Part shown: positions 18,983-30,971 of the stretch, piece after piece
Layout: each line of letters opens with the position of its first letter
How positions within the stretch are numbered: the stretch's first letter is position 1
Assembly: GCF_021375795.1 (NCBI RefSeq)
Contig: NZ_JAEIOI010000001.1
Span: forward strand, 434,001 to 498,000
DNA from: Pseudomonas anguilliseptica
Lineage (GTDB): Bacteria > Pseudomonadota > Gammaproteobacteria > Pseudomonadales > Pseudomonadaceae
Length of the DNA stretch: 64,000 bases
Direction: 5' to 3'
Notes under the pieces: model-generated
Database searches by the model: none
What the model saw: only the letters and a program-made list of their open reading frames with translations
What the model was told of the DNA's origin: nothing
Translations under genes and position numbers: made by a program

Positions 18983-21900
18983 ATGAAAGCAGGTTTGTAC
19001 CGTCCTGATGAGTTCAAGGATAACTGCGGCTTCGGCCTTATCGCCCATATGCAGGGTGAGGCTAGCCATCACCTGCTGCAGACTGCGATTGAAGCCCTGA
19101 CATGCATGACCCACCGTGGCGGGATCAACGCCGACGGTAAGACCGGCGACGGTTGCGGTCTGCTGATTCAGAAGCCTGATGCTTTCCTGCGTGCCATGGC
19201 CCAGCAGCACTTTGCCGTCGAACTGCCCAAGCAGTACGCCGTCGGCATGGTGTTCCTCAACCAGGATCCGGTGAAAGCCGAAGCAGCCCGCGAAAATATG
19301 AATCGCGAGATTCTTGCGGCCGGCCTGAGCCTGGTCGGCTGGCGCAAAGTGCCAATCGACACCAGCGTACTCGGCCGTCTGGCGCTTGAGCGTCTGCCGC
19401 AGATCGAGCAGGTGTTTATCGGCGGTGAAGGCCTGTCCGATCAGGAATTCGCGATCAAGCTGTTCAGTGCCCGTCGTCGTTCCTCGGTGGCTAACGCCGC
19501 TGACAGCGATCACTACATCTGCAGCTTTTCGCACAAGACCATCATCTACAAAGGCCTGATGATGCCGGCCGACCTGCAGCAGTTCTACCCGGACCTGGGT
19601 GACGAGCGTCTGCAGACCGCCATTTGCGTATTCCATCAGCGCTTCTCCACCAACACCCTGCCGAAATGGCCGCTGGCGCAGCCGTTCCGCTTCCTCGCGC
19701 ACAACGGTGAAATCAACACCATCACCGGTAACCGCAACTGGGCTCAGGCGCGTCGCCTGAAGTTCGCCAACGACCAGATCTTCGATCTGGAAGAGCTTGG
19801 CCCGCTGGTTAACCGCGTGGGTTCCGACTCCTCGAGCATGGACAACATGCTTGAACTGATGGTCACCGGCGGTATCGACCTGTTCCGTGGCGTGCGCATG
19901 ATTATTCCGCCAGCCTGGCAGAACGTCGAAACCATGGACGCCGATCTGCGTGCGTTCTACGAATACAACTCCATGCATATGGAGCCTTGGGATGGTCCGG
20001 CCGGGGTGGTACTCACCGACGGTCGCCATGCCGTGTGCCTGCTCGATCGTAACGGTCTGCGTCCGGCGCGCTGGGTCACCACCAAGAATGGTTACATCAC
20101 CCTGGCCTCGGAAATCGGCGTGTGGAACTACGCCCCCGAAGACGTCGTGGCCAAGGGCCGCGTAGGCCCAGGGCAGATTCTCGCAGTGGACACCGAAACC
20201 GGGCAGATCCTCGGCAGCGACGACATCGACAACCGCCTGAAGTCGCGTCATCCCTATAAGCAGTGGATGCGCAAGAGTGCCCAGCGCATTCAGGCGACCT
20301 TGGAAGACCGCGACCACGGTTCGGCGTTCTACGACGTCGACCAGCTCAAGCAGTACATGAAGATGTATCAGGTCACCTTCGAAGAGCGTGATCAGGTGCT
20401 GCGTCCGTTGGGCGAACAGGGCCAGGAAGCGGTCGGCTCCATGGGCGACGACACGCCGATGGCCGTGCTTAGCCAGCGCGTGCGCTCGCCGTATGACTAC
20501 TTCCGTCAGCAGTTCGCCCAGGTTACCAACCCGCCGATCGACCCGCTGCGTGAAGCCATCGTCATGTCGCTGGAGATCTGCCTTGGTGCCGAGCGCAACA
20601 TCTTCGAAGAGTCGCCTGAGCACGCTGCACGGGTGATTCTCAGCAGCCCGGTGATCTCGCCGGCCAAATGGCGTGCGCTGATGAACCTGGATCGCCCGGG
20701 CTTCGAGCGTCACCTGATCGACATGAACTACGACGAGTCGATTGGCCTGGAAGCTGCTGTACGCAATATGGCTGATCAGGCCGAAGAAGCGGTGCGTGCC
20801 GGTAAAGTGCTGCTGGTTCTGTCCGACCGCCACATTGCTCCCGGTAAGTTGCCGGCCCACGCCTCGCTGGTGACCGGTGCGATTCACCACCGCCTGACCG
20901 AAAAAGGCCTGCGCTGCGACTGCAACATTTTGGTCGAAACCGCGACTGCTCGTGATCCGCATCACTACGCGGTGCTGCTCGGCTTCGGCGCTTCGGCGGT
21001 GTATCCGTTCCTCGCTTACGAAGTGCTGGGCGACCTGATTCGTACCGGCGAAGTGCTGGGCGATCTGTATGAAGTGTTCAAGCACTACCGCAAAGGCATT
21101 TCCAAAGGCCTGCTGAAGATCCTGTCGAAGATGGGTATCTCCACCGTAGCGTCCTACCGCGGTGCGCAGCTGTTTGAAGCTGTTGGCTTGTCCGATGAAG
21201 TCACCGAGCTGTGCTTCCGTGGCGTGGCCAGCCGCATCAAGGGTGCGCGTTTCGTCGATATCGAAGCCGAGCAGAAACTGCTGGCGGGCGAAGCCTGGAA
21301 CAACCGCAAAGCGATCCAGCAGGGCGGTTTGCTCAAGTTCGTCTACGGCGGTGAATACCACGCCTACAACCCGGATGTGGTCAACACCCTGCAGGCCGCT
21401 GTTCAGCAGGGCAGCTACGAGAAGTTCAAGGAATACACCACGCTGGTTGATACCCGCCCGGTGTCGATGCTGCGCGACCTGCTCAAGCTCAAGCTGGCTG
21501 ATCAGCCGCTGGCGCTGGATCAGGTTGAGCCGATGAGCGAGATTCTCAAGCGCTTCGACTCCGCTGGTATTTCCCTCGGCGCGCTGTCGCCTGAAGCCCA
21601 TGAAGCGATTGCCGAAGCGATGAACCGCCTGGGCGCGCGCTCCAACTCCGGTGAGGGCGGTGAAGACCCGGCCCGCTATGGCACCGTACGCAGTTCGAAG
21701 ATCAAGCAGGTGGCTACCGGCCGCTTTGGTGTGACCCCGGAATACCTGGTCAACGCCGAAGTGCTGCAGATCAAGGTCGCCCAGGGCGCCAAGCCCGGCG
21801 AAGGTGGCCAGCTGCCCGGCGGTAAGGTCAACGGCCTGATTGCGCGTCTGCGTTACGCCGTGCCCGGTGTGACCCTGATTTCGCCGCCGCCGCACCATGA

Positions 21901-23431
21901 CATCTACTCCATCGAAGACCTGGCGCAGCTGATCTATGACCTCAAACAGGTCAACCCGGCGGCACTGGTGTCGGTCAAGCTGGTGGCAGAGGCCGGTGTC
22001 GGCACCATCGCCGCCGGTGTGGCCAAGGCCTACGCCGACCTGATCACCATCTCCGGTTACGACGGTGGTACCGGCGCATCGCCGCTGACCTCGATCAAGT
22101 ACGCCGGTGCGCCGTGGGAACTCGGCCTGGCCGAAACCCACCAGACCCTGCGCGGTAACGACCTGCGTGGCAAGGTGCGGGTGCAGACCGACGGTGGTCT
22201 GAAAACCGGCCTCGACGTGATCAAGGCCGCCATCCTCGGCGCCGAAAGCTTCGGCTTCGGTACGGCGCCGATGATCGCCCTGGGTTGCAAATACCTGCGC
22301 ATCTGCCACCTGAACAACTGCGCCACCGGCGTGGCCACGCAGAACGACAAGCTGCGCAAGGATCACTTCATCGGCACCGTCGAAATGGTGATGAACTTCT
22401 TCACCTATGTCGCCGAAGAAACCCGCGAGTGGCTGGCCAAGCTGGGCGTGCGCAGCCTGGAAGAGCTGATCGGGCGTACCGACCTGCTCGAAGTGCTGCC
22501 GGGCGAGACCGCCAAACAGGGCTATCTGGACCTGACCCCGCTGCTGGGCAGCGACCACATTCCGGCGGACAAGCCACAGTTCTGCCTGGTCGAGAAGAAC
22601 CCGCCGTTCGACGAAGGCCTGTTGGCCGAGAAGATGGTCGAGTTGGCTAAGCCGGCGATTGAGGCGGCCAGCGGTGGCGAATTCGATCTGGATGTCTGCA
22701 ACTGCGACCGCTCCATCGGTGCCCGTGTTTCCGGCGAAATCGCCCGCAAACACGGTAACCAGGGTATGGCCAATGCGCCGATCACCTTCCGCTTCAAGGG
22801 CACTGCGGGCCAGAGCTTCGGCGTGTGGAACGCCGGCGGCCTGAACCTGTACCTGGAAGGCGACGCCAACGACTACGTCGGCAAGGGCATGACCGGCGGC
22901 AAGCTGGTGATCACCCCGCCGAAAGGCAGCCCGTTCAAGACCCAGGACAGCGCCATCATCGGCAACACCTGCCTGTACGGTGCCACTGGCGGCAAGCTGT
23001 TCGCCGCGGGTACTGCGGGCGAGCGTTTCGCCGTGCGTAACTCCGGTGCGCACACTGTGGTGGAAGGCACGGGCGACCATTGCTGCGAGTACATGACCGG
23101 CGGCTTTGTCTGCGTGCTGGGCAAAACCGGCTACAACTTCGGCTCGGGCATGACCGGCGGTTTCGCCTACGTGCTGGACCTGGATAACAGCTTCTACGAC
23201 CGCGTTAACCACGAGCTGGTGGAAATTCAGCGGATCAACAATGAGTCGATGGAGGCTTACCGTAGCCACCTGGAGCGCGTACTCGCCGAGTACGTCCAGG
23301 AAACATCGAGTGAGTGGGGCGCGACCCTGCTGGAAAACCTGGACGACTACCTGCGCAAGTTCTGGCTGGTCAAACCGAAGGCGGCAAGCCTGAAGTCGTT
23401 GCTCTCCAGCACCCGTGCCAACCCGCAATAA
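18983..23431 (+). CDS. gltB: Glutamate synthase (NADPH) large subunit
   Basis: Transfers the amide of glutamine to 2-oxoglutarate. I chose ATG 18983 ([18 protein letters not shown]), giving 1482 aa, rather than the codon at 18929. The catalytic cysteine is the one in NCGFG (Cys15), exposed after removal of a short propeptide. Domains: class II glutaminase (~15-430), central domain, FMN synthase domain ([11 protein letters not shown]), the 3Fe-4S cysteines ([12 protein letters not shown]), and the C-terminal beta-helix (GXXGXXXG repeats). gltD follows after 34 nt. Its antisense strand has a long open frame that I regard as a compositional shadow. Confidence 0.97.
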   Translation: MKAGLYRPDEFKDNCGFGLIAHMQGEASHHLLQTAIEALTCMTHRGGINADGKTGDGCGLLIQKPDAFLRAMAQQHFAVELPKQYAVGMVFLNQDPVKAEAARENMNREILAAGLSLVGWRKVPIDTSVLGRLALERLPQIEQVFIGGEGLSDQEFAIKLFSARRRSSVANAADSDHYICSFSHKTIIYKGLMMPADLQQFYPDLGDERLQTAICVFHQRFSTNTLPKWPLAQPFRFLAHNGEINTITGNRNWAQARRLKFANDQIFDLEELGPLVNRVGSDSSSMDNMLELMVTGGIDLFRGVRMIIPPAWQNVETMDADLRAFYEYNSMHMEPWDGPAGVVLTDGRHAVCLLDRNGLRPARWVTTKNGYITLASEIGVWNYAPEDVVAKGRVGPGQILAVDTETGQILGSDDIDNRLKSRHPYKQWMRKSAQRIQATLEDRDHGSAFYDVDQLKQYMKMYQVTFEERDQVLRPLGEQGQEAVGSMGDDTPMAVLSQRVRSPYDYFRQQFAQVTNPPIDPLREAIVMSLEICLGAERNIFEESPEHAARVILSSPVISPAKWRALMNLDRPGFERHLIDMNYDESIGLEAAVRNMADQAEEAVRAGKVLLVLSDRHIAPGKLPAHASLVTGAIHHRLTEKGLRCDCNILVETATARDPHHYAVLLGFGASAVYPFLAYEVLGDLIRTGEVLGDLYEVFKHYRKGISKGLLKILSKMGISTVASYRGAQLFEAVGLSDEVTELCFRGVASRIKGARFVDIEAEQKLLAGEAWNNRKAIQQGGLLKFVYGGEYHAYNPDVVNTLQAAVQQGSYEKFKEYTTLVDTRPVSMLRDLLKLKLADQPLALDQVEPMSEILKRFDSAGISLGALSPEAHEAIAEAMNRLGARSNSGEGGEDPARYGTVRSSKIKQVATGRFGVTPEYLVNAEVLQIKVAQGAKPGEGGQLPGGKVNGLIARLRYAVPGVTLISPPPHHDIYSIEDLAQLIYDLKQVNPAALVSVKLVAEAGVGTIAAGVAKAYADLITISGYDGGTGASPLTSIKYAGAPWELGLAETHQTLRGNDLRGKVRVQTDGGLKTGLDVIKAAILGAESFGFGTAPMIALGCKYLRICHLNNCATGVATQNDKLRKDHFIGTVEMVMNFFTYVAEETREWLAKLGVRSLEELIGRTDLLEVLPGETAKQGYLDLTPLLGSDHIPADKPQFCLVEKNPPFDEGLLAEKMVELAKPAIEAASGGEFDLDVCNCDRSIGARVSGEIARKHGNQGMANAPITFRFKGTAGQSFGVWNAGGLNLYLEGDANDYVGKGMTGGKLVITPPKGSPFKTQDSAIIGNTCLYGATGGKLFAAGTAGERFAVRNSGAHTVVEGTGDHCCEYMTGGFVCVLGKTGYNFGSGMTGGFAYVLDLDNSFYDRVNHELVEIQRINNESMEAYRSHLERVLAEYVQETSSEWGATLLENLDDYLRKFWLVKPKAASLKSLLSSTRANPQ

Positions 23432-23456
23432 GAATGCGCCTGAAGTGGTTTGATGA

Positions 23457-24969
<1,513 letters not shown>

Positions 24970-24993
24970 GGCCGCGACAAATTGACCCTATAG

Positions 24994-25029
24994 ACAAAAG
25001 GCACGGCACTCGCCGTGCCTTTTGTTTTT
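24994..25029 (+). terminator. Intrinsic terminator of gltBD
   Basis: ACAAAAGGCACGGC pairs perfectly with GCCGTGCCTTTTGT around ACTC, followed by TTTT. It lies about 110 bases after gltD, beyond the inserted repeat; the 150 bases from here to hemE show nothing else I can name. Confidence 0.9.
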
Positions 25030-25179
25030 GGGTCTGCGAAAATGTCCGCACTTTTTCTGCGCCACGGTGCGCGGTGCGCCTGCGATCCGGGAGCCCGCCC
25101 GGAGGAGGGGGACGCCGCATGGCGGGGTCCGCATACTTTCCGCCGTGAAGTTTCCCTGCTGATTTCCAGGAATCCTGCC

Positions 25180-26247
25180 ATGTCCACCCTGAAGAACGAC
25201 CGCTTTCTCCGTGCTCTGCTCAAGCAACCTGTCGACGTCACCCCCGTGTGGATGATGCGTCAGGCCGGTCGTTACCTGCCGGAGTACCGCGCTACCCGCG
25301 CCAAGGCCGGGGATTTCGTCAGCCTGATGAAGAACCCTGAGCTGGCCTGTGAGGTCACCATTCAGCCGCTGGATCGTTACCCGCAGCTGGACGCGGCGAT
25401 TCTGTTCTCCGACATCCTGACCATCCCCGATGCCATGGGCCAGGGCCTGTATTTTGAAACCGGCGAAGGTCCGCGTTTCAAGAAGGTCATCAGTTCTATG
25501 GCCGATATCGAGGCGCTGCCGATCCCCGATCCGGAGCAGGACCTGGGGTACGTGATGGACGCCGTGCGCACCATTCGCCGCGAGCTAAATGGCCGTGTGC
25601 CGCTGATCGGCTTTACCGGCAGCCCCTGGACGTTGGCCACCTACATGGTCGAAGGCGGCTCCAGCAAGGATTTCCGCAAGTCCAAGGCCATGCTTTACGA
25701 CAACCCGCAGGCCATGCATGCGCTGCTCGACAAGCTGGCGCAGTCGGTGACTGCCTACCTCAACGGGCAGATCAAGGCCGGTGCGCAGGCCGTGCAGATT
25801 TTCGACTCCTGGGGCGGCTCGCTGTCTGCGGCGGCGTATCAGGAGTTCTCCCTGCGCTATATGCAGCAGATCATCGACGGCCTGATTCGCGAGCACGATG
25901 GGCGCCGTGTGCCGGTGATCCTGTTCACCAAGGGGGGCGGTCTGTGGCTGGAATCCATGGCGGACAGCGGTGCCGAAGCCCTGGGCCTGGACTGGACCTG
26001 CGATATCGGCAGCGCCCGTGCCCGCGTCGGCAGCAAGGTGGCGTTGCAGGGCAATATGGACCCGAGCGTGCTGTACGCCAACCCGGCGGCAATTCGCGCC
26101 GAGGTGGGGCGTATTCTCGCAGCCTATGGTCATGGCAGCGGCCAGGTGTTCAACCTTGGCCACGGCATCACCCCGGAAGTCGACCCTGAGCATGCGCGCG
26201 CCTTCTTCGAGGCGGTGCATGAGTTGTCCGCGCAGTACCACCAGTAA
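25180..26247 (+). CDS. hemE: Uroporphyrinogen decarboxylase
   Basis: Decarboxylates uroporphyrinogen III to coproporphyrinogen III in haem synthesis. 355 aa from ATG 25180 ([16 protein letters not shown]), preceded by AGGA; the open frame extends upstream but without family similarity. Visible signatures: [32 protein letters not shown] and the C-terminal [16 protein letters not shown] perfect terminator follows. Single-gene unit. Confidence 0.97.
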   Translation: MSTLKNDRFLRALLKQPVDVTPVWMMRQAGRYLPEYRATRAKAGDFVSLMKNPELACEVTIQPLDRYPQLDAAILFSDILTIPDAMGQGLYFETGEGPRFKKVISSMADIEALPIPDPEQDLGYVMDAVRTIRRELNGRVPLIGFTGSPWTLATYMVEGGSSKDFRKSKAMLYDNPQAMHALLDKLAQSVTAYLNGQIKAGAQAVQIFDSWGGSLSAAAYQEFSLRYMQQIIDGLIREHDGRRVPVILFTKGGGLWLESMADSGAEALGLDWTCDIGSARARVGSKVALQGNMDPSVLYANPAAIRAEVGRILAAYGHGSGQVFNLGHGITPEVDPEHARAFFEAVHELSAQYHQ

Positions 26248-26256
26248 GCCCAGCAC

Positions 26257-26288
26257 AAAACAAAGGCCGCATCAGCGGCCTTTGTTTT
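26257..26288 (+). terminator. Intrinsic terminator of hemE
   Basis: AAAACAAAGGCCGC and GCGGCCTTTGTTTT form a perfect 14-bp stem with an ATCA loop, nine bases after the stop. Confidence 0.93.
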
Positions 26289-26299
26289 ATCTACGTTTC

Positions 26300-26443
26300 T
26301 TAGAACCTGACTCGGATCTCGCGAGCTAGAGCGAGACAAGGCAAAAATGGCCGAGGAAGCGGAGTTTACTGGTGTAAATGAGCATTCCGAGGCCATTTTT
26401 AACGCCGTATCGCCGACGCGCAGCAGAACCGTGGCAGGTTCTC
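26300..26443. repeat. Dispersed inverted-end repeat, copy 2 (short form)
   Basis: About 144 bp between the hemE terminator and the cytochrome gene. Ends: left TAGAACCTGACTCGGATC, right (reverse complement) GAGAACCTGCCACGGTTC. An inner stem pairs AAAAATGGCC with GGCCATTTTT around the shared GGAAGCGGAGTTTACTGG core. Compared with copy 1, the end sequences differ in parallel, which keeps the pairing. The right tip overlaps the cytochrome stop codon. Confidence 0.8.
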
Positions 26444-26771
26444 AGGGCTTACGCAAATCGCGTACGGTCTTTACCAGTGCCAGCTGTTCGGCTTCGCTGA
26501 GCTTCTCGGCGTAACCGGGCATGGCGCCTGGGCCTTCCTGAATGGCTTCGAGAATATCGCTGTCGCTGTTGTTGTCCTGCCACTTGGCCTTGCTCAGGTT
26601 CTGCGCAAAGAACAGCCAGCCGCGCAGGGTGTTGGCGCGGCCGTCTGCAGCGTGGCATTTGACGCAATGTTGGCGGTACAGCTGCTGGCCGTCCACTTCA
26701 GCCTGCGCGGGCAGGCTGCCGAACAGCGTCAATGCCGCAAGCAAACCGAGCAGCGCGGGCTTATTTGACAT
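26442..26771 (-). CDS. Small periplasmic c-type cytochrome
   Basis: 109 aa. Cleavable signal peptide (LLGLLAALTLFGSLPAQA), then a class I single-haem cytochrome c with haem site CVKCH (residues ~36-40) and a likely axial Met in GAMPGY. Mature size ~85 residues. Its start overlaps the end of the upstream secreted-protein gene by 11 bases, suggesting coupled translation. Electron partner unknown. It sits at the boundary between core genes and the aryl polyene operon. Confidence 0.85.
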   Translation of the reverse strand: MSNKPALLGLLAALTLFGSLPAQAEVDGQQLYRQHCVKCHAADGRANTLRGWLFFAQNLSKAKWQDNNSDSDILEAIQEGPGAMPGYAEKLSEAEQLALVKTVRDLRKP

Positions 26772-27204
26772 TGGCCAGGTTCCCTTTGAGAGCCACGCCT
26801 GCCATCACCGCACCGGCATGGCATTCGTATTTCTGGCTGTCCTTGTACTCGACGTTCTTGTAGTTGCTGGCCAGGTCGACCACGGCATTGGCGCCGGCGG
26901 CCTTGGCGGCGTTCTGGAAGCGGATCAGCGCCGATTGCAGGGCCCAGCTGCAGGCGGCTTCATCGCTTTTGTTGAATGCGTTAGTTTTCTGGCTGGTGGT
27001 CACGCCGGATTTGATCACGCTGACCGAGCCGGCCGGTTTGTTGCCGGCCAGGTAGAACTTCACGCTGCCGTCGAGGCGACCGGCATTCAGGGCTTCCTGT
27101 ACGGCGGTCTCGAAGGGCAGGAAGTGAGCGGTGTCACGGGCCTGGCTGACGGCGGGGAACAGGCTGATGCAGGCTGCTGCGAGAATCCAGGATTTGGCGT
27201 TCAT
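26761..27204 (-). CDS. Secreted hypothetical protein
   Basis: 147 aa from ATG 27204, chosen because AAGGAG lies 8 nt upstream and a signal peptide follows at once (MNAKSWILAAACISLFPAVSQA). The mature part has two cysteines (EAACSW, KYECHAG), which may form a disulfide, and a motif AAGANAVVDLASNYKN. Similar short proteins in Pseudomonas carry the label excinuclease ATPase subunit, but no ATPase motif is visible and that label looks wrong. Overlaps the cytochrome gene, so the two may work together; function unknown. Confidence 0.75.
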   Translation of the reverse strand: MNAKSWILAAACISLFPAVSQARDTAHFLPFETAVQEALNAGRLDGSVKFYLAGNKPAGSVSVIKSGVTTSQKTNAFNKSDEAACSWALQSALIRFQNAAKAAGANAVVDLASNYKNVEYKDSQKYECHAGAVMAGVALKGNLANVK

Positions 27205-27296
27205 GGGTCGCTCCTTGTTATGAGGCTTTTCTGGGAACTGCTTGTGAGTTGCGTAAAAGGTGTTATCAGCACACACCAGTGTAATCCAGCTGTTTT

Positions 27297-28532
27297 TTAG
27301 CTCCAGCGTTTGAAGATCAGCGATGTATTCACGCCGCCAAAGGCGAAGTTGTTGTTCATCACGTACTGGTGGCTCATCTGGCGGAACTCGCCGCGCAGAT
27401 AGTCCAGTTCACCACAGGCTGGATCGATATTTTCCAGATTCAGCGTGGGTACATAGTTGTCCTGGTTCAGCATTTCGATACTGAACCAGGACTCCAGTGC
27501 GCCACAGGCACCCAGGGTGTGGCCAAAGTAGCTCTTCTGCGAGCTGATCGGCATCTGGTTGCCGAACAGCTCCTGGGTCGCCAGGGTTTCGGCGACATCG
27601 CCCTGGTCGGTGGCGGTGCCGTGGCCGTTGACGTAGCCGATGGCCGAGGGGACTAAGCCGGCATCCTGCAGCGCCAGTTCCATCGCCCCACGCATGGTGG
27701 CCTGCACCGGTTTGGTGGCGTGCTGGCCATCGGCGTTGCAGCCAAAGCCGACGATCTCGGCGTGGATGGTCGCGCCCCGCGCCAGTGCATGTTCCAGCTC
27801 TTCCAGCACCAGAATGCCGGCGCCTTCACCGATTACCAGGCCATCACGGCCACTGTCGTAAGGGCGCGGCGAGGTGTGTGGGGCATCGTTTTTCAAGCTG
27901 GTGGCGTACAGCGCATCGAAGACCATGGCCTCAGTCGGGCACAGCTCCTCGGCGCCACCGGCGAGCATCATTGGCAGGCGGCCGAACTTGATCGCTTCAT
28001 AGGCGTAGCCGATACCCTGGCTGCCACTGGTGCAGGCGCTGGAGGTGGGAATCAGGCGGCCCTTGAGACCGAAAAAGATGCTGATATTGGCCGCGGTGGT
28101 GTGCGGCATCATGCGGATATAGGAGTTGGCGTTAAGGCCGTCGGCAACCGAGTTGAGCAGCATATTGCCGAACGCCTTGATCTCGTCGGTGCTGCCGGTG
28201 GACGAGCCGCAGGCCACGCCCATACGGCCATCCTGAATGCGCTCATCGCCTAGCAGGCCGGCGTGTTCCAGGGCGCGCTCGGCGGCGTAGACGGCCAGTT
28301 TCGACACGCGGCCCATGCTGCGGGTCTGCTTGCGGTTCCAGTGCTTGGGGGTGACGAAATCATCCACTGGGCCGCCGAGGCGGGTGTTCAGTTCGCTGAA
28401 CCTATCCCACTCATGCATGTAGCGAATGCCGCTTTTGCCGGCTTTGAAATTCGCTTCAATCGTTGACCAGTCGCTGCCCAGCGAGGTCACCCCGGCCATG
28501 CCGGTGACTACAACCCGTTTGCAACCGTTCAT
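27297..28532 (-). CDS. apeR: Beta-ketoacyl-ACP synthase of the aryl polyene pathway (ApeR-like)
   Basis: FabB/FabF-type ketosynthase, 411 aa from ATG 28532, whose A is shared with the stop of the preceding ketoreductase (TGATG). Catalytic triad intact: Cys in SSACTSGSQG, His in NGHGTATDQGD, His in SYFGHTLGACG. Ends with the family motif NNNFAFGGVNTSLIF. In E. coli APE clusters the third ketosynthase (ApeR) is the last gene, as here; it is thought to act early in chain initiation, which is inference for this protein. Last gene of the 18-kb operon. Confidence 0.9.
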   Translation of the reverse strand: MNGCKRVVVTGMAGVTSLGSDWSTIEANFKAGKSGIRYMHEWDRFSELNTRLGGPVDDFVTPKHWNRKQTRSMGRVSKLAVYAAERALEHAGLLGDERIQDGRMGVACGSSTGSTDEIKAFGNMLLNSVADGLNANSYIRMMPHTTAANISIFFGLKGRLIPTSSACTSGSQGIGYAYEAIKFGRLPMMLAGGAEELCPTEAMVFDALYATSLKNDAPHTSPRPYDSGRDGLVIGEGAGILVLEELEHALARGATIHAEIVGFGCNADGQHATKPVQATMRGAMELALQDAGLVPSAIGYVNGHGTATDQGDVAETLATQELFGNQMPISSQKSYFGHTLGACGALESWFSIEMLNQDNYVPTLNLENIDPACGELDYLRGEFRQMSHQYVMNNNFAFGGVNTSLIFKRWS

Positions 28533-29278
28533 CAGCACAACCCACCGTTCACCGCGAGGACCTGGCGGGTAATGTAAGCCGCCTCCTCGGACATCAGAAA
28601 ATTCACCGCGCCGGCCACTTCTTCCGGGGTGCCCATGCGAGCGGCCGGGACCATCTTGAGGATTTCCTCGACCGGAACGTCAGCATCGAGGATTTCGGTG
28701 TCGATAAGCCCCGGCGCCACACAGTTGACCGTGATCTTGCGCTTGCCCAGCTCAATCGCCAAGGCCTTGGCCGCGCCGATGATGCCGGCCTTGGAGGCGC
28801 TGTAGTTGACCTGGCCGCGGTTGCCGATCAGCCCGGAGACCGAGGTGATGCAGACGATGCGGCCCGGTTTGCGGCGGCGAATCATCGGCATGGTCAGTGG
28901 GTGCAGGACGTTGTAGAAGCCGTCGAGGTTGGTGCGCATAACGATGTCCCAGTCCTCGTCACTCAGTGCCGGGAAGGCGCCATCGCGGGTCAACCCTGCA
29001 TTACACACGACCCCATAGTACGCGCCGTGCTGCTCGACATCGGCTTCCAGCGCCGCACGGCAAGCAGCGCGGTCGGATACATCGAATTGCAGGATGCGTG
29101 CCTGCTGGCCTAGCGCCTCGATCTGCGCCTGCACCGCTTCGGCTTCATCGCGGCGCGAACGGCAATGCAGCACGATGTCATAGCCGCTTTTGGCCAGGCG
29201 CAAGGCAATCGCCCGGCCGATGCCACGGCTGGAGCCGGTGACCAGAATGGTTTCACGCGTGGCCGTTGTTTGGTTCAT
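28532..29278 (-). CDS. apeQ: 3-oxoacyl-ACP reductase of the aryl polyene pathway (ApeQ-like)
   Basis: Short-chain dehydrogenase, 248 aa. Cofactor motif TGSSRGIGRAIA near the N-terminus, NAG (VVCNAGLTRDG), catalytic Ser (ITSVSG) and YxxxK (YSASKAG), FabG-like throughout. It would reduce each 3-oxo group during polyene extension using NADPH. I chose ATG 29278 because it overlaps the stop of the dehydratase gene (ATGA); the open frame extends upstream in another gene. Confidence 0.91.
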   Translation of the reverse strand: MNQTTATRETILVTGSSRGIGRAIALRLAKSGYDIVLHCRSRRDEAEAVQAQIEALGQQARILQFDVSDRAACRAALEADVEQHGAYYGVVCNAGLTRDGAFPALSDEDWDIVMRTNLDGFYNVLHPLTMPMIRRRKPGRIVCITSVSGLIGNRGQVNYSASKAGIIGAAKALAIELGKRKITVNCVAPGLIDTEILDADVPVEEILKMVPAARMGTPEEVAGAVNFLMSEEAAYITRQVLAVNGGLC

Positions 29279-29739
29279 GACGGGGACCCTTGAAATTCTT
29301 CCTGAAGATAACTGGCCACTTGCGGTGGGCGGAATACGTTGAGGCGTGCGCTGGCCTCGATGTCGGGGCCGCGCAGGTGGCACTCGAACACGCCCATGCC
29401 GTTGTCGTCCTGCAACGAGCGGCTGGCGTGGATATGCAACACGGCGCCGGCTGGAAAGCGCTCGACGCTGCATTGGTAATTGCGCGTGCCGAGCAGAAAG
29501 CCCAGCTCCACCGGCTGATCCAGCAGGCGCGCCTGGCAGCCGGCATAGGCGGCCACGCTCTGCGCCATCAACTCGATGCCGACCCAGGCGGGCAGGCTGC
29601 CGTCTGCCTGGCTGAACAGATTGCCGTCGCGCACGGTGAGCTGGGTTTCGATGTCTTCGTCACCAAAGCGCAGCACCTGATCGATCAGGATCATGTCGCC
29701 GGCATGGGGAATCAGTTCGGCGATTGGCCATTGGCTCAT
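29275..29739 (-). CDS. apeP: 3-hydroxyacyl-ACP dehydratase, hotdog fold (ApeP-like)
   Basis: 154 aa. Hotdog-fold dehydratase: His in LIPHAGDMILID and Glu in GIELMAQSVAAYAG form the likely catalytic pair, as in the family. It would remove water from 3-hydroxyacyl-ACP to give the conjugated double bonds of the pigment. It pairs with a second dehydratase domain fused to the ligase at 41420-43090. ATGA overlaps at both ends. Confidence 0.88.
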   Translation of the reverse strand: MSQWPIAELIPHAGDMILIDQVLRFGDEDIETQLTVRDGNLFSQADGSLPAWVGIELMAQSVAAYAGCQARLLDQPVELGFLLGTRNYQCSVERFPAGAVLHIHASRSLQDDNGMGVFECHLRGPDIEASARLNVFRPPQVASYLQEEFQGSPS

Positions 29740-30971
29740 CGTGGCTCTCCTGCTTCACCCGGCTCTTCACCCAAGAGCAGGCTGATATTGTTGCCGCCAA
29801 AGGCGAACGAGTTGCTCATCAGTCGGCGTGGGCGGTTGCCGCTCAGCGGTGCGCCGGGTTGCACCAGGTTGAGTGCCGGCAGTGCCGGGTCGGCCTGACC
29901 GTCCCAGATATGCGGCGGCAGCAACTGCTGCGGATTGAACTCACTCAGGGTCAACCAGCAGAAGGCCGCTTCCAGCGCCCCGGCCGCGCCGAGCGTATGG
30001 CCAACCATGGGCTTGCTCGATGAACAGGCCACGCCATGGGGGAAGATGGCCTGCACCGCCTGGCTTTCCATGGCGTCGTTGTGGGTGGTGGCAGTGCCAT
30101 GCAGGTTCAGATAATCGACCTGCTCCGCCCTGATGCCTGCCGCAGCCAGAGCTTTGCGCATGGCGGCCTGAGCCCCCAGGCCATCGGGCTGCGGTGCGGA
30201 AATATGGTGGGCATCGGAGGTCGCGCCGCCGCCGAGCAGGGCGATGGGCACGGTAGAGCCTGCGGGTTCAGTGCTCAGGCGCTCTTTGGTCATAAGAAAC
30301 AGCGCCGCGCCCTCGCCGATATTGATGCCGTTCCGGTTGGCGGAAAACGGGTTGCAGCGTTCGGCCGAGACCGCTTCCAGGGCGGAGAAACCATTCAGGG
30401 TCAGGCGGCACAGGCTGTCCACGCCGCCGCAGATCACTGCATCGCACACGCCCAGGTCAAGCAGGCGCTGGGCGCTGAGCAGCGCGCGGGCGCCCGAGGT
30501 GCAGGCGGTGGAAATGCTGAAGCACGGCCCGCTGAGGCCCAGCCAGTCACTGAGGAAGTTTGCCGGCTCGGCCAGTTCTTGCTGGGCGTAATCATAGGAT
30601 GCCGGCAGCGCCCCCTGTTTAAGGTACTGGCCGATGCCCTGGCTGGCTTCTTCGATGCCTGAGGTGCTGGTGCCGAGCACTACGCCGATGCGCTCGGCAC
30701 CGAAGCGGTTGATGGCCGCGCGCAATTCACCCTCGATTTCCAGGGCGGCCGCCAGCAGCAGCTGATTGTTGCGACTCGGCGGATGGCCCGGCAGGGCCGG
30801 CAACTCTGGCAGCTCGCCAGGTACGGCGCCGACGGTCAGCGTGTGCTCGGTCACCCAGCCGTTTTGCTGGTGCATGCCGCTGGTGTCGCCAGCAAACAGC
30901 GCGGCTGCGACCGCCTGTTTGCCTTGGCCGAGGGCACAGTTGAGGCCCAGGGCTGAGAGGTATGCGGCCAT
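29736..30971 (-). CDS. apeO: Beta-ketoacyl-ACP synthase, main elongating enzyme (ApeO-like)
   Basis: 411-aa ketosynthase with Cys in STACTSGARA, His in LHGTATTHNDAMES and His in KPMVGHTLGAAG, ending SNSFAFGGNNISLLL. In the E. coli system ApeO forms a heterodimer with the chain-length-factor protein ApeC; the partner here would be the product of 44927-45658. The shared base at its start (TGATG with the lipoprotein gene) shows tight coupling. Confidence 0.9.
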   Translation of the reverse strand: MAAYLSALGLNCALGQGKQAVAAALFAGDTSGMHQQNGWVTEHTLTVGAVPGELPELPALPGHPPSRNNQLLLAAALEIEGELRAAINRFGAERIGVVLGTSTSGIEEASQGIGQYLKQGALPASYDYAQQELAEPANFLSDWLGLSGPCFSISTACTSGARALLSAQRLLDLGVCDAVICGGVDSLCRLTLNGFSALEAVSAERCNPFSANRNGINIGEGAALFLMTKERLSTEPAGSTVPIALLGGGATSDAHHISAPQPDGLGAQAAMRKALAAAGIRAEQVDYLNLHGTATTHNDAMESQAVQAIFPHGVACSSSKPMVGHTLGAAGALEAAFCWLTLSEFNPQQLLPPHIWDGQADPALPALNLVQPGAPLSGNRPRRLMSNSFAFGGNNISLLLGEEPGEAGEPR

